Source: Polyporus tsugae
Taxonomy: Eukaryota > Basidiomycota > Agaricomycetes > Polyporales > Polyporaceae
Direction: 5' to 3'
NCBI GenBank assembly: GCA_024305745.1
Contig: JAHRBS010000002.1
Span: 1,736,001 to 1,800,000 of the forward strand
DNA length: 64,000 nt
Positions 24,137 to 35,873 of this stretch are shown here, piece after piece. The stretch's first letter is position 1, and every line of letters begins with the position of its first letter. The notes beneath the pieces were generated by a model. It did not search any database. It saw only the letters and a program-made list of their open reading frames with translations, and was not told the DNA's origin. The position numbers and the translations under genes were made by a program.

Positions 24137-25010
24137 GCCAAAAAAAATTGAACTCGAGCAGCACCTTCGAAAAGGGTAAAGTTGTGGAGAGCTTGGGGTT
24201 ATGTTAGTCTTCCTAATAATACCTACTAAGTACTAGTGTACGGATTAATCGGTGAATGGAGGTTGGGGATAATGCAAATTAGCACTGTTATAGTACTCAC
24301 ATGTAATTCAAGATATTGTTCCATCGGCTCTTGCACCTCCGAGTCCGAAGATTGTGGTAATCATTATCTAGAAGCATTCAAGATGTAACACTTTGGAATC
24401 GACTCCACGAGTGCCATCGACCCTGGAATTAGGAATGGGGCTACGAGGCAAAGTGCCCGATACAAACCGTGAAGTCCGAGGAGTCATGTCGGTCCGGCAA
24501 TCCGCTGACTGCCAGCGGTGGCCGCGTGGGGTAAGTAGTTGTGGTAGCCGCTCCGGGAAGCCTGGATCGGATATGAAGTGGCAGGCGCGGATAGCGAGAC
24601 GCACCCGGGCGGTTCAAGGCTGTGGATGGAGGTGGCAAGACATCCTCAGATTCGGGGCCGACGGTGCTCTGAGAAAAGTCACGGTGTCTGTCTAGTACAA
24701 GAGTCAGCTGACATAGCGCTCCTCCAACCCTCCGCCGGGCACTGTCAAAAGCCAGTAGTCACCTATATCGACATCCGCCACCTAGTACACCATAGTAGAT
24801 CAACCACCACCGGCATTCAACGGCCTGAGTGCAACGGATCGAAAATAAGTCATCGGAGGTCCTGGCACAACTACCACAAACCAGGTTGAATGTGTGAGAT
24901 ACAAGTACACATTGGACGACACAAGGCATCATACAGATTACATCTTCATACCTTCCAGCCCTACCAATCGCGCTTCACAGCGAAGCGAAACGACCAAATT
25001 CAATCATCGC
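24137..25010. other. Intergenic region between convergent genes
   Basis: This AT-richer spacer lies between the DUF6593-like stop and the phosphoketolase stop. A short A-run follows the first stop at 24141. No gene is supported. Confidence 0.5.
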
Positions 25011-27855
25011 TCACTCGAACTTCGGCACGTCGAACGTGTCCTCCGGGTCCGTGCCGTGCTTCAAAATGTACTCCTTGTCCTTCTGCGTGAGGTGCAAAAT
25101 GTGGCTGATCGTCTTGTGCGCGTCGATCTCTACTCGCGGGTTGTGCACCGCCGCTACGCCCACCGCCTGTGCTGCGACGTCGTACCGGCTCGTCCGGTTC
25201 AGCACCTGCATCATGAACGGCGACGTCGTCGTTCCCTCCTCCGCGTACCCGTTGATCGTCATCCGCTCCAGGTTCGGCCGCCCGAACAGCAGCCCCTGTA
25301 ACTGCTATGAGCAACCATCCCAACGCTAGAAGGAGATGGAGATACGCACCTTGAGCTCGACGGGGTACCCGTGGTAGTTGAAGACGATCGGCTTGTGGCA
25401 GGTGAAGAGCGAGTCGAAGCCATCGTCGCTCAGCGCGTGTGGGTGCGACCCGTGTGGCCCGAGGATCATCAGGTCCGTAACGTTCACGACGCGCACGCGC
25501 AACGCAGGGATCTCCTTCCGGAGCAGCGCCGCGGCGGCGATGACCTCGAATGTGACCTCGACGCCAATGCCGACGAGCACAACGTCAGGCGCCATGCCCT
25601 CGTCCGTTGACGCGAACTTCCACACCGAGGCGCCCGCGATGCAGTGCTGTAACGGATACGATTGTCAGCGTCGACATGGAAGTAGCCGCGAAGTTTTGAA
25701 TGAGTACCTGATCCGCCTCCTCGGGGGTCAGCCAGACAGGAGAGGGGTGCTTGCTGCCGACCATGAGGTTGACGTAGTTCTTCGCGCGCAGACAGTGCGC
25801 CATCGTCGACAGGAAGCAGTTCGCGTCCGGCGGGAGGTACACGCGGGCTGACTGCGGCTTTAGGTTCAGTACCGCGCCAATGAACGCCGGGTTCTGATGC
25901 GAGAAGCCGTTGTGTTCCCTGTATCATCACCAGCATCGTCAACTCCTTCCACCCTCAAGTGGAGCGTGAACATGAACAATACGCACTGTCGTGTCCACGT
26001 ACTTGTCTCGACATAGTTCAAGGATCCCATCGGGTGCCTCCACGGCACCTCGGCCGCAGTTTTGACGAACTTCGCATACTGTACCATCATGGTGTGGATG
26101 ATGCCCAAGAACGCCTCGTAGCTCGGGAACAGTCCCGTGCGTCCGGTGAGAGTGTATCCCTGGAGCATACCCTGACACGTGTGCTCGGAGAGGATCTCGA
26201 TGACGCGCCCACCGGAGGCACGCGAGGCGACGTCCCACTGGAAGTTGCGTCCCGAGTGACGAAGGACGGCGTCGAGCTTGTTGGAGACGAGTTCGTCGGG
26301 GGAGAAGACACGGAAGGAGTGGGGGTTCTGCTGTGCGACAGCGTCGAGGAGCTCTCCAGTGACCTGCATGCAGCTCTGTGCGGTGCCCTTATCGACAGCG
26401 AACTTACGCCAGTCAGGGACATCAAGAGGAGTGTATGCCCTATATGCTTCCTCCCGCATACCGAGGCGTTTGCATTCCTCCTTCGGTATGATGGAGAGAA
26501 TGTCCGGGTTTAGAACACCGTCCGAGCCGAACAACTCCTTTGGGTTATAAGAGCGGAGCCAGGTCTGAAGCATCTCGCGCTCGAGCTGATCAGTCTTCGC
26601 ATTGGGAAGAGGTACCTGGTGGGACTTGTACGATCCCTCGATGTACTCGCCGTGGAGCTCTTTGGGACCGGTCCAGCCCTGCGACCGTCATGTCAATGTC
26701 CGCATCTCGACAAACATCCTCGCAAGACGGACCTTAGGTGTGCGCAGGATCAGAACAGGCCAGCGCGGTTTCACGATGGCATCGCCGCTCCGCGCCGCCT
26801 TCTGAATCTTGTGGATCTCGCCGAGAGCCCACTCCATACTGACTGCGAGGTCCTGGTCGATGTTCCCAAGGTCCTCGACGATTCGCACTTGATAACCGTA
26901 GCCGGTGAAGAGCGCCGTCAACTCTTCATCGTCCATGGTACCGTAGATAGTTCGCTCCGAAATTTTGAATCCGTTGACGTGAACGATCGGGAGAATTGCC
27001 CCAGACTCTTCGGGGTCGATGTACTTGTACCCGTGCCACGCGCTGAAAGTCGACACATAAATGGTGAGAAAGGAGGGAAAACGCAGGAAGGAAGGGCAGT
27101 CACGTAGCGGTTGGTCCAGTCTCAGCCTCGCCATCACCGACGACGACGGCACAAACGAGATCGGGTTTGTCCATAACGGCACCGAAGGCGACGGCGAGAG
27201 CGTAGCCGAGCTCACCACCTTCGTGGATTGACCCCGGAGTCTCGGCGTTGACGTGACTTCAGGCGAGAGGATATTAGCGCTATTCGAAGCATAAATTGAA
27301 CGACGACGTGTACCTCGGGAAGCCACCGGGAGAACTGAAAGACGCGATGAGGGCAGAGAGCCCTGCTTTATCGCGCGAGTACTTGGGGTAGAAGTTGGCG
27401 AGGGAGTTCTCAAGCCAGAGGGATGCCAAGATGGCTGGGGCACCATGGCCGGGGCCGATGACATAGAGGGCGTCGATGCCGGTCTTGGAGATGAGGCGGT
27501 TAAGGTGAGCGTAGATGAGGGAAAGACCGGGACAGGTTCCCCAGTGGCCGAGGAGGCGGGGCTTGATGTCGTCAGGGGTGATGTCGCGCTCGACGAGGGC
27601 GTTATTGTTGAGGAAGATCATGGCTGCAAATACGAATACGCGCATATAGTTAGAGAATTGGAGAAGAGAAGGGGAGGGAAGAGACGCACCGGCAGCAATA
27701 TAGTCTGCAGCCCTACGGAACTGCTTGATGGCAGTAAGCTCTTCGGGTGAGAGGACATTCTTGGTGTCGAGGGTGACGTTGAAGTCGAGGACGGACTCTG
27801 GAAGGAGAGAGCGGTCTGGAGGGGGGTTAGGTTGGAAGAGGCGTTGTCCAGGCAT
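25011..27855 (-). CDS. XFP: Xylulose-5-phosphate/fructose-6-phosphate phosphoketolase
   Basis: This thiamine-diphosphate enzyme cleaves xylulose-5-P (or fructose-6-P) with phosphate to acetyl-phosphate plus glyceraldehyde-3-P (or erythrose-4-P). The start is [20 protein letters not shown]. The N-terminal domain has [20 protein letters not shown] and [19 protein letters not shown]. The phosphoketolase signature EGGELGY and the cofactor motif GDGEAETG follow in the exon near 27110-27250. Downstream blocks are [35 protein letters not shown], the middle-domain [24 protein letters not shown]-like [17 protein letters not shown], and near the C-terminus [37 protein letters not shown] and [20 protein letters not shown]. 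It ends at TGA 25011-25013. About eight short introns interrupt it. It is divergent from acetate kinase, its pathway partner. Confidence 0.92.
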
Positions 27856-28545
27856 GATTCTGGCGGGAAGACGGTGGAAGTAGCGGGAGAGATGTCGAAG
27901 AGCGGACTGGGCGAGGGTATGACATATTTATGTGGCGGAGAGCTTTGGGACTTGCAAGAGGAGGCGATCTGACCAGTGTCTAGTCACACAAGTCACGCCC
28001 ACCCCCGCGTCGTTGTACCTAGATCCCTCTAGCTTTCGTCCAATATTCCCGAGTCCACGCCATCTTCTCTAGTCTCCAACGGCTCTCTTGTTTTGAACCT
28101 AGGCCCAATGACTGCAGTGCCGATATCCATACGACTGCCAAAGTTCCTGACCATCTGGAACGTATACGTATCGTCCGTCGCACCCCTGTCGACATGTGAA
28201 GCTGTGAAGCATACTGTGGATGCGCTTGCGTCGATAAAGACGTCATGCGATGTCATCCTGGTTCCATCTCAATCTCCTCCAATATTTATCCCCGCGCGGT
28301 AGTATACGTTGAGCTGTCTCGACCAATACACATCTGTGAGTTCATATTTTCACCCACACTCTCAGGCCTTGTTCTACGTCCTCGACCCAGACGCTTCCGG
28401 GACGTAACGCCACAAGGAACCCTCGTTGGTGGCTCGTCTGAACAGCTTTTGCGCTGGAGACCACCCTTGTGTCGGATGACGCGCTGATCGACAGTATGGA
28501 ATTCCAGGAGAGCTCGAAAGCTTAGCTTCATCCTTCGCCTTCACC
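27856..28545. promoter_or_regulatory. Shared promoter region of phosphoketolase (-) and acetate kinase (+)
   Basis: The ATGs of the two pathway genes are 690 bp apart and point away from each other. On the minus strand an ATAAATATG-type TATA-like motif lies near 27925-27935, about 75 bp before the phosphoketolase ATG. On the plus strand AATATTTAT lies near 28280. The arrangement suggests joint control, but no specific regulator site is identified. Confidence 0.55.
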
Positions 28546-30143
28546 ATGTCCGAACCCACGCCCGCGCCCAAGTCCGGCCTCGTTCTCGCCATGAACGCAG
28601 GCTCCTCCTCGCTCAAGATATCCCTCTTCAAGCACGACGACGCGACCCCCGAGTCCTCGCCCGACGCCGTCCAGCTCCTCCTCACCTCGACCATCACGAA
28701 CATCTTCGCGCCACCCGCACGCTTCTCCTTCGCGCTTGCGGGACGCGAAGCGAAGGAGGAGTCGGTCGAGGGCATCAAGGACCACGCGAGCGCGTTCGCG
28801 CACTTCCTCGACTGCCTCAAACGGGAGGCGAGCATCGCCCGGAACCAGATCGTACACGTCTGTCATCGAGTCGTGCACGGGGGCGACCATTTCGAGCCCG
28901 TGGTCATAAACGAGGAGAGCTACCATCACATAGCGAAGCTTTCTGACCTCGCCCCGCTGTGAGCTCCCCCCATTTCTTCCACTTGGCGACTGCAAAAGCT
29001 GACAGGGGCCACGCGCGACAGGCACAACGGCGGCGCGCTCTCGGTGATCAAGGCGTGCATCGAGACACTTCCGAACGCGACATCAATCGCGTACTTCGAC
29101 ACCTCCTTCCACCGCACGATGCCCGAGCATATATCCATGTACCCCATCTGCCAGGACGTCGCGAAGCGCCGCGGCCTGAAGAAGTACGGTTTCCACGGCC
29201 TCAGCTGTACGTCTTTTGTCCCCCTGACCTCCCAGGTATGGTTCGAGCTGACGGACATCGCGCGCAGATGCATTCATCCTCCGCGCAGTCAGCACCTTCC
29301 TCAACAAGGTACGCGTACCGGCTGCACAACCCGGACTGATTGTCAGTGCACACCTTAAGTGGCCGTGTCGCTCACGGTTCCCTCGCAGGACCTATCCCAC
29401 ACGAACCTCATCGTGATGCACCTCGGCTCGGGCGCGTCCATCTGCGCGATCGCCCGCGGCCAGTCGCTCGACACCTCGATGGGGCTCACGCCTGTCTCGG
29501 GCCTCCCAGGGGCGACGCGCTCGGGGGCGATTGACCCGTCGCTCATCTTCCACTACACGAACCGCGCGGGGCGGATCTCGCACGACCGCGCCCTCGCCGT
29601 CGACGTGCACGTCACCGAGGCGGAGGAGATCCTGAACAAACATTGCGGCTGGGCGGCGCTCACAGGCACGACGGACTTCGGGGAGGTCGTGAGACGCATG
29701 AGGGAGGTTGAGGAGAGGGCGAAGAAAGGAGAGGAGATAACAGAGGAGGAGAGGAAGTGGGGGCGGGCGTTCGACGTGTTCCTGGATCGTATCTTGGGGT
29801 TCCTTGGGGGGTACTACGTGAAGCTGGAGGGCAAGGTCGACGCGTTGGTGTTTGCGGGGGGTATCGGGGAGAGGAGTGTCGACTTGAGGGAGGCCGTGAC
29901 GAGGAACGCAGCGTGTCTCCGGTTCGAGCTCGACGCGAAAGCGAACGAGAGCGTGGACAGTGACCACGGGGTGGTGGTGGATATCGGGAAGTCGAAGGAT
30001 GGAGGGCGGGTACTCGTCTGCAGGACCGATGAACAGGTACGGCGTCATTGATATCCGCGTTGCTCTGGTTGCTGATGATGTTTATTTTGTAGCTTGAGAT
30101 GGTCAAGGAGTACCTACAGGACTCTAGGTTCTGGCAAGCTTGA
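28546..30143 (+). CDS. ACK1: Acetate kinase
   Basis: Acetate kinase interconverts acetyl-phosphate plus ADP and acetate plus ATP. The start MSEPTPAPKSGLVL leads into the N-terminal signature MNAGSSSLKISLF. Later blocks are HRVVHGGDHF, IAYFDTSFHRTMPEHISMYP and RRGLKKYGFHGLS, then in the exon after 29380 NLIVMHLGSGASICAIARGQ, SLDTSMGLTPVSGLPGATRS and GAIDPSLIF, which is the second family signature. VDALVFAGGIGERSVDLR contains the nucleotide-binding GGIGE. Exon 1 is 28546-28958, exon 2 starts at 29022, and the last exon adds LEMVKEYLQDSRFWQA and stops at TGA 30141-30143. Fungal acetate kinase is typically paired with phosphoketolase, as here. Confidence 0.93.
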
Positions 30144-30410
30144 GATTGGTATTCCTCGTTGGTCTTTTTATTGTATCTCCCTGGCATCACCGCGCATCAC
30201 ACATTCATGTTCGCGGCCAGATTCCTGCGCCAGCCCCGACAGTCCTGACTTCTGGGTCAGCCTCGGAGTCGTAGATGTATATCTGGGTCCAGGTCGCGTA
30301 TTTCCGAATAGCGATGGCTCGGAGAAGACTGTCTCCACCAGCTCCTCCACCACTATATGTGCGTGTCCGTGGATCAAGTCATCAGTGTGATGATGATGAT
30401 GATGATGATG

Positions 30411-30448
<38 letters not shown>

Positions 30449-30849
30449 CTAGGAAGTACTTACTGTTGGAATTCGAATTCGTGGGATTTGGCAATCGAGC
30501 GCTTGCTCGCGGGCAGTGTCGCGTTGCAATTTTTTGTACTCATCCGTTTGCCTCTGTACCCAATTTGCAATTGTACCACAACGACCTCGTACAGGACGAC
30601 CGGAATACACTCTGTGCTTCACTCGGACGGTCTTTTCGCGTGCTCCAACACTTACTTAATTAGCTGGCGGAACCAAATCATGTGCATGCATGACAGTGTC
30701 GGCTTTCCAAGCTCGCCACACTCGAGCCCAACCGCTCCGTCTTTTTGCCTCCCCTCACTCACGCTCACACCCACATATTATTCAGGCCGACCGCAATCTC
30801 CCACTCCTTCGCCCAACGGCCAGCCCACCCCCGCACGCGCACACGCGGC
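30144..30849. other. Intergenic region with microsatellite
   Basis: This is the acetate kinase 3' flank and spacer before the glutamic-peptidase remnant. Apart from the compound microsatellite listed separately, I see no gene. Confidence 0.5.
30388..30447. repeat. Compound microsatellite (TGA)n(GA)n
   Basis: About ten TGA units run directly into about sixteen GA units. Slippage-prone repeats of this kind vary between strains. Confidence 0.9.
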
Positions 30850-31260
30850 ACTAGCCCAATGGCTGGTAATACGCATCGGCCGATCTCCTACCTCTTCAGG
30901 CGACCTACGGGTCCGTCGCCGGCACCCTCGTCGTCCCCACTCCTAAGGAACCTTCTGAGACTTCCGGTGCGCGTGACCATGCGTGTGCCTCCGGCTGGAA
31001 TTAACGGCGACACCCGCGGCAACACCATCCTCCCGACTGGCGTCGACCTCAACGTCGACGGGAGCAGCGTCAGCTACAACTCTGCAGTGAGCTCCGTTAT
31101 CCCCATGATCGACTTCGTCCCCGCTGATCACCACACTGCGCCTTCAGAGTTGTATGAATGGTACAGTCACAACGCCTACGAGCTTCAATAAACTCGCCAT
31201 TTCGGTTTGGACGTTGATCCCTCTGCCGGCGGCGCAGTCGGCCCACAGCCTGAGCGATCA
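30850..31260 (+). pseudogene. Glutamic peptidase (family G1, eqolisin) remnant
   Basis: Family G1 enzymes are secreted acid peptidases using Gln and Glu. Recognisable blocks are TYGSVAGTLVVPTPKEPS and ACASGW, then GINGDTRGNTILPTGVDLNV, DGSSVSYN and YEWYSHNAYEL, in family order. The frame is broken between ACASGW and GINGDT (about 31002), where the conserved W-V-G-I-D-G-D-T segment requires a shift. It breaks again after AYEL (about 31188), where FNKLAISV continues in another frame. No signal peptide or propeptide is found upstream, and the C-terminal third is unrecognisable. The copy is therefore a decayed fragment. Boundaries are approximate. Confidence 0.7.
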
Positions 31261-31547
31261 TTCCCCTTGGTTGGCGAAGTCATCTAGGTGGGCAGTACCC
31301 GTCAAGATCGCGGCGTCGGGGGGAAAACGCTGCCTGCCTCGCCGCTGCCCCTTGTTGATTTAACGTCATCCATGGCGAACCCCCATAAAGACCCGCCATC
31401 TTATCGTCCGAAGCTGATACAGCGAACGTCCCGCATGGAAAGAATCACAATGCATTGGCGAAGCGGTCATGTCAACGCCTAGAGTACAGACGATGCCGGT
31501 GTACTATTGGATGGGAAAGGTCGGAAGGCGCGTTGGAAAAGGGTCTC

Positions 31548-33708
31548 TCATTTGGTACAGTCCACTGTGATTGGGTATCTATTGAGACCCAACGATGCGG
31601 ATGCGAGGTGGAACCTACCGTCTATGAATCCATCTTGCTCCTCGTTCGAGAGGTCCTCTAATGTCTTTTGCTTCCCTTCCTTGAGCACTAGCGTGGAGAG
31701 GATCCCTGTGAGCATGAAGAACGCAAAGATCTCCAGCCTGCCATTCTCCCTGTCAGTACGTCTCCCCCGTCACGCAAGTACTACGATCTAAACGTACAGA
31801 TGTGGCACAAACGCGTTCTTCCCTCCGATGTTGACGAGCTTCCCGAAGCCGACCTGCGCGACGACGGCGCCAACCTTGCCACTTGCCGCGGCGATACCGA
31901 AGGCAGTGGAGCGGTAGCGCGTCGGGAACGACTCCCCGGGGAAGATCGATACAGTGCAGTTGGGTCCGAAGTTGGAGAAGAAGTTTGTGAGGCAGTACAG
32001 AAAGACGAACGCCTTCCTGCCTCCCGCCGATCCCGTCAGTTTACGATATCCGAATCCTGCGTGCCCGTGAGTGTTCGTATATTGATAAGTATTTCATTCA
32101 TGTTGGAAAAGGGGGAGACACGCACCCATGATCGCATACAGAATCGTGAGCATGGTGAAGCCAAGGAGCTGCACTGGCTTCCGTCCCCATGTGTCGACGA
32201 GGAGGAACGTCGCCCAAAACCCAGGTATGAGACCTGCGGCGGAGAGGATCATGTTCCCAACGGCTATGTTCTTCAGGTTTTGGTACACCTTCGCATTTCC
32301 TACGATATCTGCGCTTGGCGTCCCGAAACCTATCGCCTGCAGGATGATCGAGGTATTGAGGCCCAAGCCGTAGAACGCGACCTGAACGATATCCATCAGT
32401 GCTAGAGACGTTCTTGGAATAACGAACGCGACACCCACGTCGATGGCAAACCACGAGTAACACATGCCAATCAGTGGTATCAAGTTCTCCCTCCTGCTGA
32501 AGAACTTCATGAAGTCCCTCTTCGTCGCCTTCGGAGCTCTCACGCGCTCGACCACCGCGTCTCGGTCCGCATAGTACAGTCCCGTCGTTAAGAAGTTCTC
32601 GACGTCTTGGCTTGCCTGCTCGACATTGCGCTCGACGTCCATCGTAAAGCGTGGGGTCTCGGGGATCGTCAGACGGAAGTAGAGCGCGATCGCCCCTGGG
32701 ACGCAGCCGAGTCCGATGAGGAGCCGCCACATGAAGTCGACGTGTGCGAGGACGGCAGGGTCGTCGTGAAGAAGAGAAGACTTGTACGCCGCGATGGTGA
32801 TGAACGCCACGAGTGCGGCAGCTACATAAATATAACCCGCGAGCTTGAAGTCAGGTTGAGCAGCCAGACGGTGGGCGGGCAGCACGACGTACTGAACTGG
32901 CCCCAGCCTTGGTTTGCCCCCACAACTACCATCATCCTTCCCCGTATGTTCGTTGATGCGAACTCGGCAGGGATAACGGAGGACAAAGGGTAATCCCCTC
33001 CGATCCCGACTCCGAGGATGAACCGCCATACCACGAGTACTCCGATGATGTTCGCCGCATGCGCCTGGCCGGACATCGCTTGCCCGAAGGAAGCCACGAT
33101 GATGAGCATCATCTCGATACCATCTTCGTGTCGCGCATATAGTGAGTTGGGATATCGCGTGAGGAGTGAAGAAGTGAACGTACACATGCGCTTGCGACCG
33201 AAGACGTCTGCGAGCCATCCGAATATAAGCTGGCCAAAGACCGTGCCGGCCGGGGTGGCGACTTTGATCCCCAGGTCTTGGTTCGCAGTGAGCACTTGGC
33301 CTGCATGCGTGTTCGATGTCTTCTTCGTGTAGGGAGTATACTGACACTTACCATGGCCGTAGACATAACCAAGCATGACAGAAGCGATGTTGATGGCGAA
33401 TATATCATAGCTGCAAAACACCCGCTCGAGCCCAGACACACCGGTAGATGATCTGAGAACGTACGCGTCGGTCAAGAAACCCACACCGGCGACCAGACAG
33501 ACTCGAACGTGAAACCATCTGGGGCGAACGCTCCTCGCATCAGCTCGCAACAATGCGGGTGACAGGCATATTAAACGCACGAAAACTTTGCGCTGTCCAC
33601 CTCTGCCAGAGTGACCTTGCGTTTTTCGTTGAGGTCATAGCCCCCGACAACTTTCTTGAGTTTGGGGGGTTGGTCGAGAACGACTTCCACATCTGAATTG
33701 TCCTCCAT
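31548..33708 (-). CDS. Pho84-type inorganic phosphate transporter (MFS, PHS family)
   Basis: This plasma-membrane proton/phosphate symporter family takes up phosphate. The start MEDNSDVEVVLDQPPKLKKV is cytosolic and acidic. Transmembrane blocks include YDIFAINIASVMLGYVYG, the MFS loop motif FGWLADVFGRKRM, VVWRFILGVGIGGDYPLSSV, IPAEFASTNIRGRMMVVVGA and NQGWGQF. A cytosolic loop then carries IPETPRFTMDVERNVEQA and a helix with FFSRRENLIPLIGM. The second half has GLNTSIILQAIGF, NMILSAAGLIPGFWATFLLV and DTWGRKPVQLLGF. The final helix FAFFMLTGILSTLVL is followed by the charged tail KEGKQKTLEDLSNEEQD. Five or more short introns interrupt it. The last exon could read on to TGA 31548-31550; an earlier splice is possible. 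The start at 33708 was preferred because upstream in-frame residues look untranslated. Confidence 0.9.
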
Positions 33709-35261
33709 GTGGGAGACGGTGGCTCGATTGCCGGCGCAAGTAAGGCGACGGGGATACTCGCGATATCGATCTATGCCGCAGGTAGTATAAGAGGTCAGCC
33801 GGGAGGAGCATGGGTGGACAACCAAACTCTAACCCACGAGACCTTGGGTGGCTTCTGGTACATGAAGGTAAACTGACTGCCATACAGAGTCCGGGGATAT
33901 CGAGTCGGCAGCGTTAGTGGTTCTCTGGCACGTTCGTGCCGACATGGAATAGACTTGGCGTAACGAGCAGCAGGGAGAGACAGGCCGTGGCCCACGATGT
34001 CGTCCAAGAAGTGTTCTATCATTTGCTTGTCGCCTAAAAGCAGCAACAGATAAGCTGCCCCGTCTAAACAGGTCCGAAGAGAAGCAAGCAGTGAAAATAA
34101 TGTGGGATAGAGATCCAGGTTAACCGTGAAGGAGCCCAACCTTACAACGGTCTGAGAACTTACTCTTCGCGTGCCGCCACCTCGACAGTGACAGTTTTAT
34201 TGTGCTAGATTCATGCAAATGAGATCAGTGCCATAGGCAGGGAGTGCACTTACAAACGTTGGAAAGGGAGTTGTACCGTTTGGCCTCAGCTGCTCAGCAG
34301 GTCTCAGTTGGCAGGGCAGGACGCCTGAAAGGGCACACCGATTACCACGGGGCTTCGATGTGGATCTCAGTAAATACCGATATAATGCACATGAACGATC
34401 AAACCTTGAAGGTCACCGGTGGGTGTCAGCTATGTAGCACCCGCCATCGTTGGTATGTCCAGTCAAAAAGATGGGTTGAGCACGGGCTGGGAAAAGAATC
34501 GGTTCCAGAGCGACTCACGTTGGTAGCGCGAATGACTGCAGCTTGCGTAGCATAGGACTTGCGCTGAACCTGCATAATATCCAAAGTAATGCAGACCGCG
34601 GATATGCGGAGAGCCAGAGCCTAATAAGGTGGCGACTCTGGGGGAACGATCTCGGGATCATTTCTTCATACTCATGTTTTGAAAACCTGCACGTATATAA
34701 CTCGAACACGGTTCCAATTTGTGGCTCTAGTATTTTCTGCGCAGGCCCGGGGCGAGATGATGGGGGGATGGAGGCAACGTAGTTGAGTCCGGCGAGTTTG
34801 CTCTGTGTGAAGAGCCGTTTCACAAACCAGTACTGCCACATCAGTTAAAGACACATTGCACAGGGAATACACACCCCCGAGTCAGGCCGCATCGACCAAA
34901 CTTGGGGAGATATTCAAGAGATGGCATCACGGATTCGGCGGCGAAGTTGTAAGAGAAGCCGTTAATTCGGGTCATTATAGGGGACTATAAGCCCTCATTA
35001 GAATACATACAATAAGGTGATAGTCAATAGTAAGATTAACGGAATTATCCTGGTGATGGCAACGTCAATCAATAGTTGCGCGCTTCACAGCCTTGTTGCA
35101 ATCCACTTCCAACGTCCTCAATCCCCTTGCAACTCGATGCAATTCCGTCCTGCCCTTATCAGAAACGATCGACTATCATCGTTTCGTCCTGATAAAGGTC
35201 AGCAACGGAGACTATCCTGCCCTTGCGACTGCTTCGAACAATTATCTTGGGCGAGCGCCTC
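33709..35261. other. Gene-poor spacer between the phosphate transporter and element A
   Basis: About 1.5 kb contains short frames on both strands (for example 33795-34139 minus, 34515-34841 minus), without known domains or splice logic. It includes the phosphate transporter promoter near 33710-34000. I see no RNA gene. Confidence 0.45.
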
Positions 35262-35832
35262 TGTTGTGAGTCAGTACGACCACGGTGGTACGGGTGAAGG
35301 CCGTGTCGTGCAGAAGCGCGGTACGGGCTGTGCTGTAGGCGCGCGATGGGATCGCGCGCGCGTAAGACTCACGAGCTGGGAACTTACTCTTGTAGTCTCA
35401 AGTACTGGTCAGTTGCTCGTTAACTAGAATGCGAGGAGCTTCAAGTTAATGAGGGTTCGTCAGTGAGAAGCGAGAGGATCACTATCACACAGACGGAGGT
35501 TGGCGCACGAGGAGTGCACGGTTGGGTTCACACGAGGAGTGCGTTCAGCAGAGGTAAGTTGTCAAAGATAATGTGATTGTCCTTCAGCAACTTCGTCGCT
35601 GCATATTTATACACTAAAGTATAGGTATTCGGGGCTTCTCCAGTATTTACTAGATACTAGTTATCGTACACTGTAGACGATTCGGGTGAGTTCGAGCGCA
35701 TGATAGAATATTCGAGTCCTTAGTTACAAACGGTCAGTCCGGGGTTCGAAGGTCCGCACAGCTTTGCGCCAGGTCGTGTCGAGTCTCCGCGGGTAGCTCC
35801 TAGTCGGGAGCTTCAGCGACATATCCATAACA
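35262..35832 (-). repeat. Probable 3' LTR of element A
   Basis: Read on the minus strand the LTR starts TGTTATGGATATG directly after a purine tract and could end CTCACAACA at 35262. The ends form a short imperfect inverted repeat (TGTTATG/TGTTGTG). A minus-strand TATAAATA lies near 35603-35612 inside it. The right end is firm; the left end is a choice, because the partner LTR is outside the window. Confidence 0.55.
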
Positions 35833-35844
35833 TGCGCCCCCTAG
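35833..35844 (-). other. Polypurine tract of element A
   Basis: The minus strand reads CTAGGGGGCGCA immediately before the LTR start TGTTATG, the usual primer site for plus-strand DNA synthesis. Confidence 0.65.
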
Positions 35845-35873
35845 ACTCGATACGTACCTGGTTAGCGACTGAT

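Noticed and set aside
33795..34841. Minus-strand open frames of about 110 codons upstream of the phosphate transporter
   Set aside because: No recognisable domain, no consistent splice sites, and stop-free length within chance for this composition.
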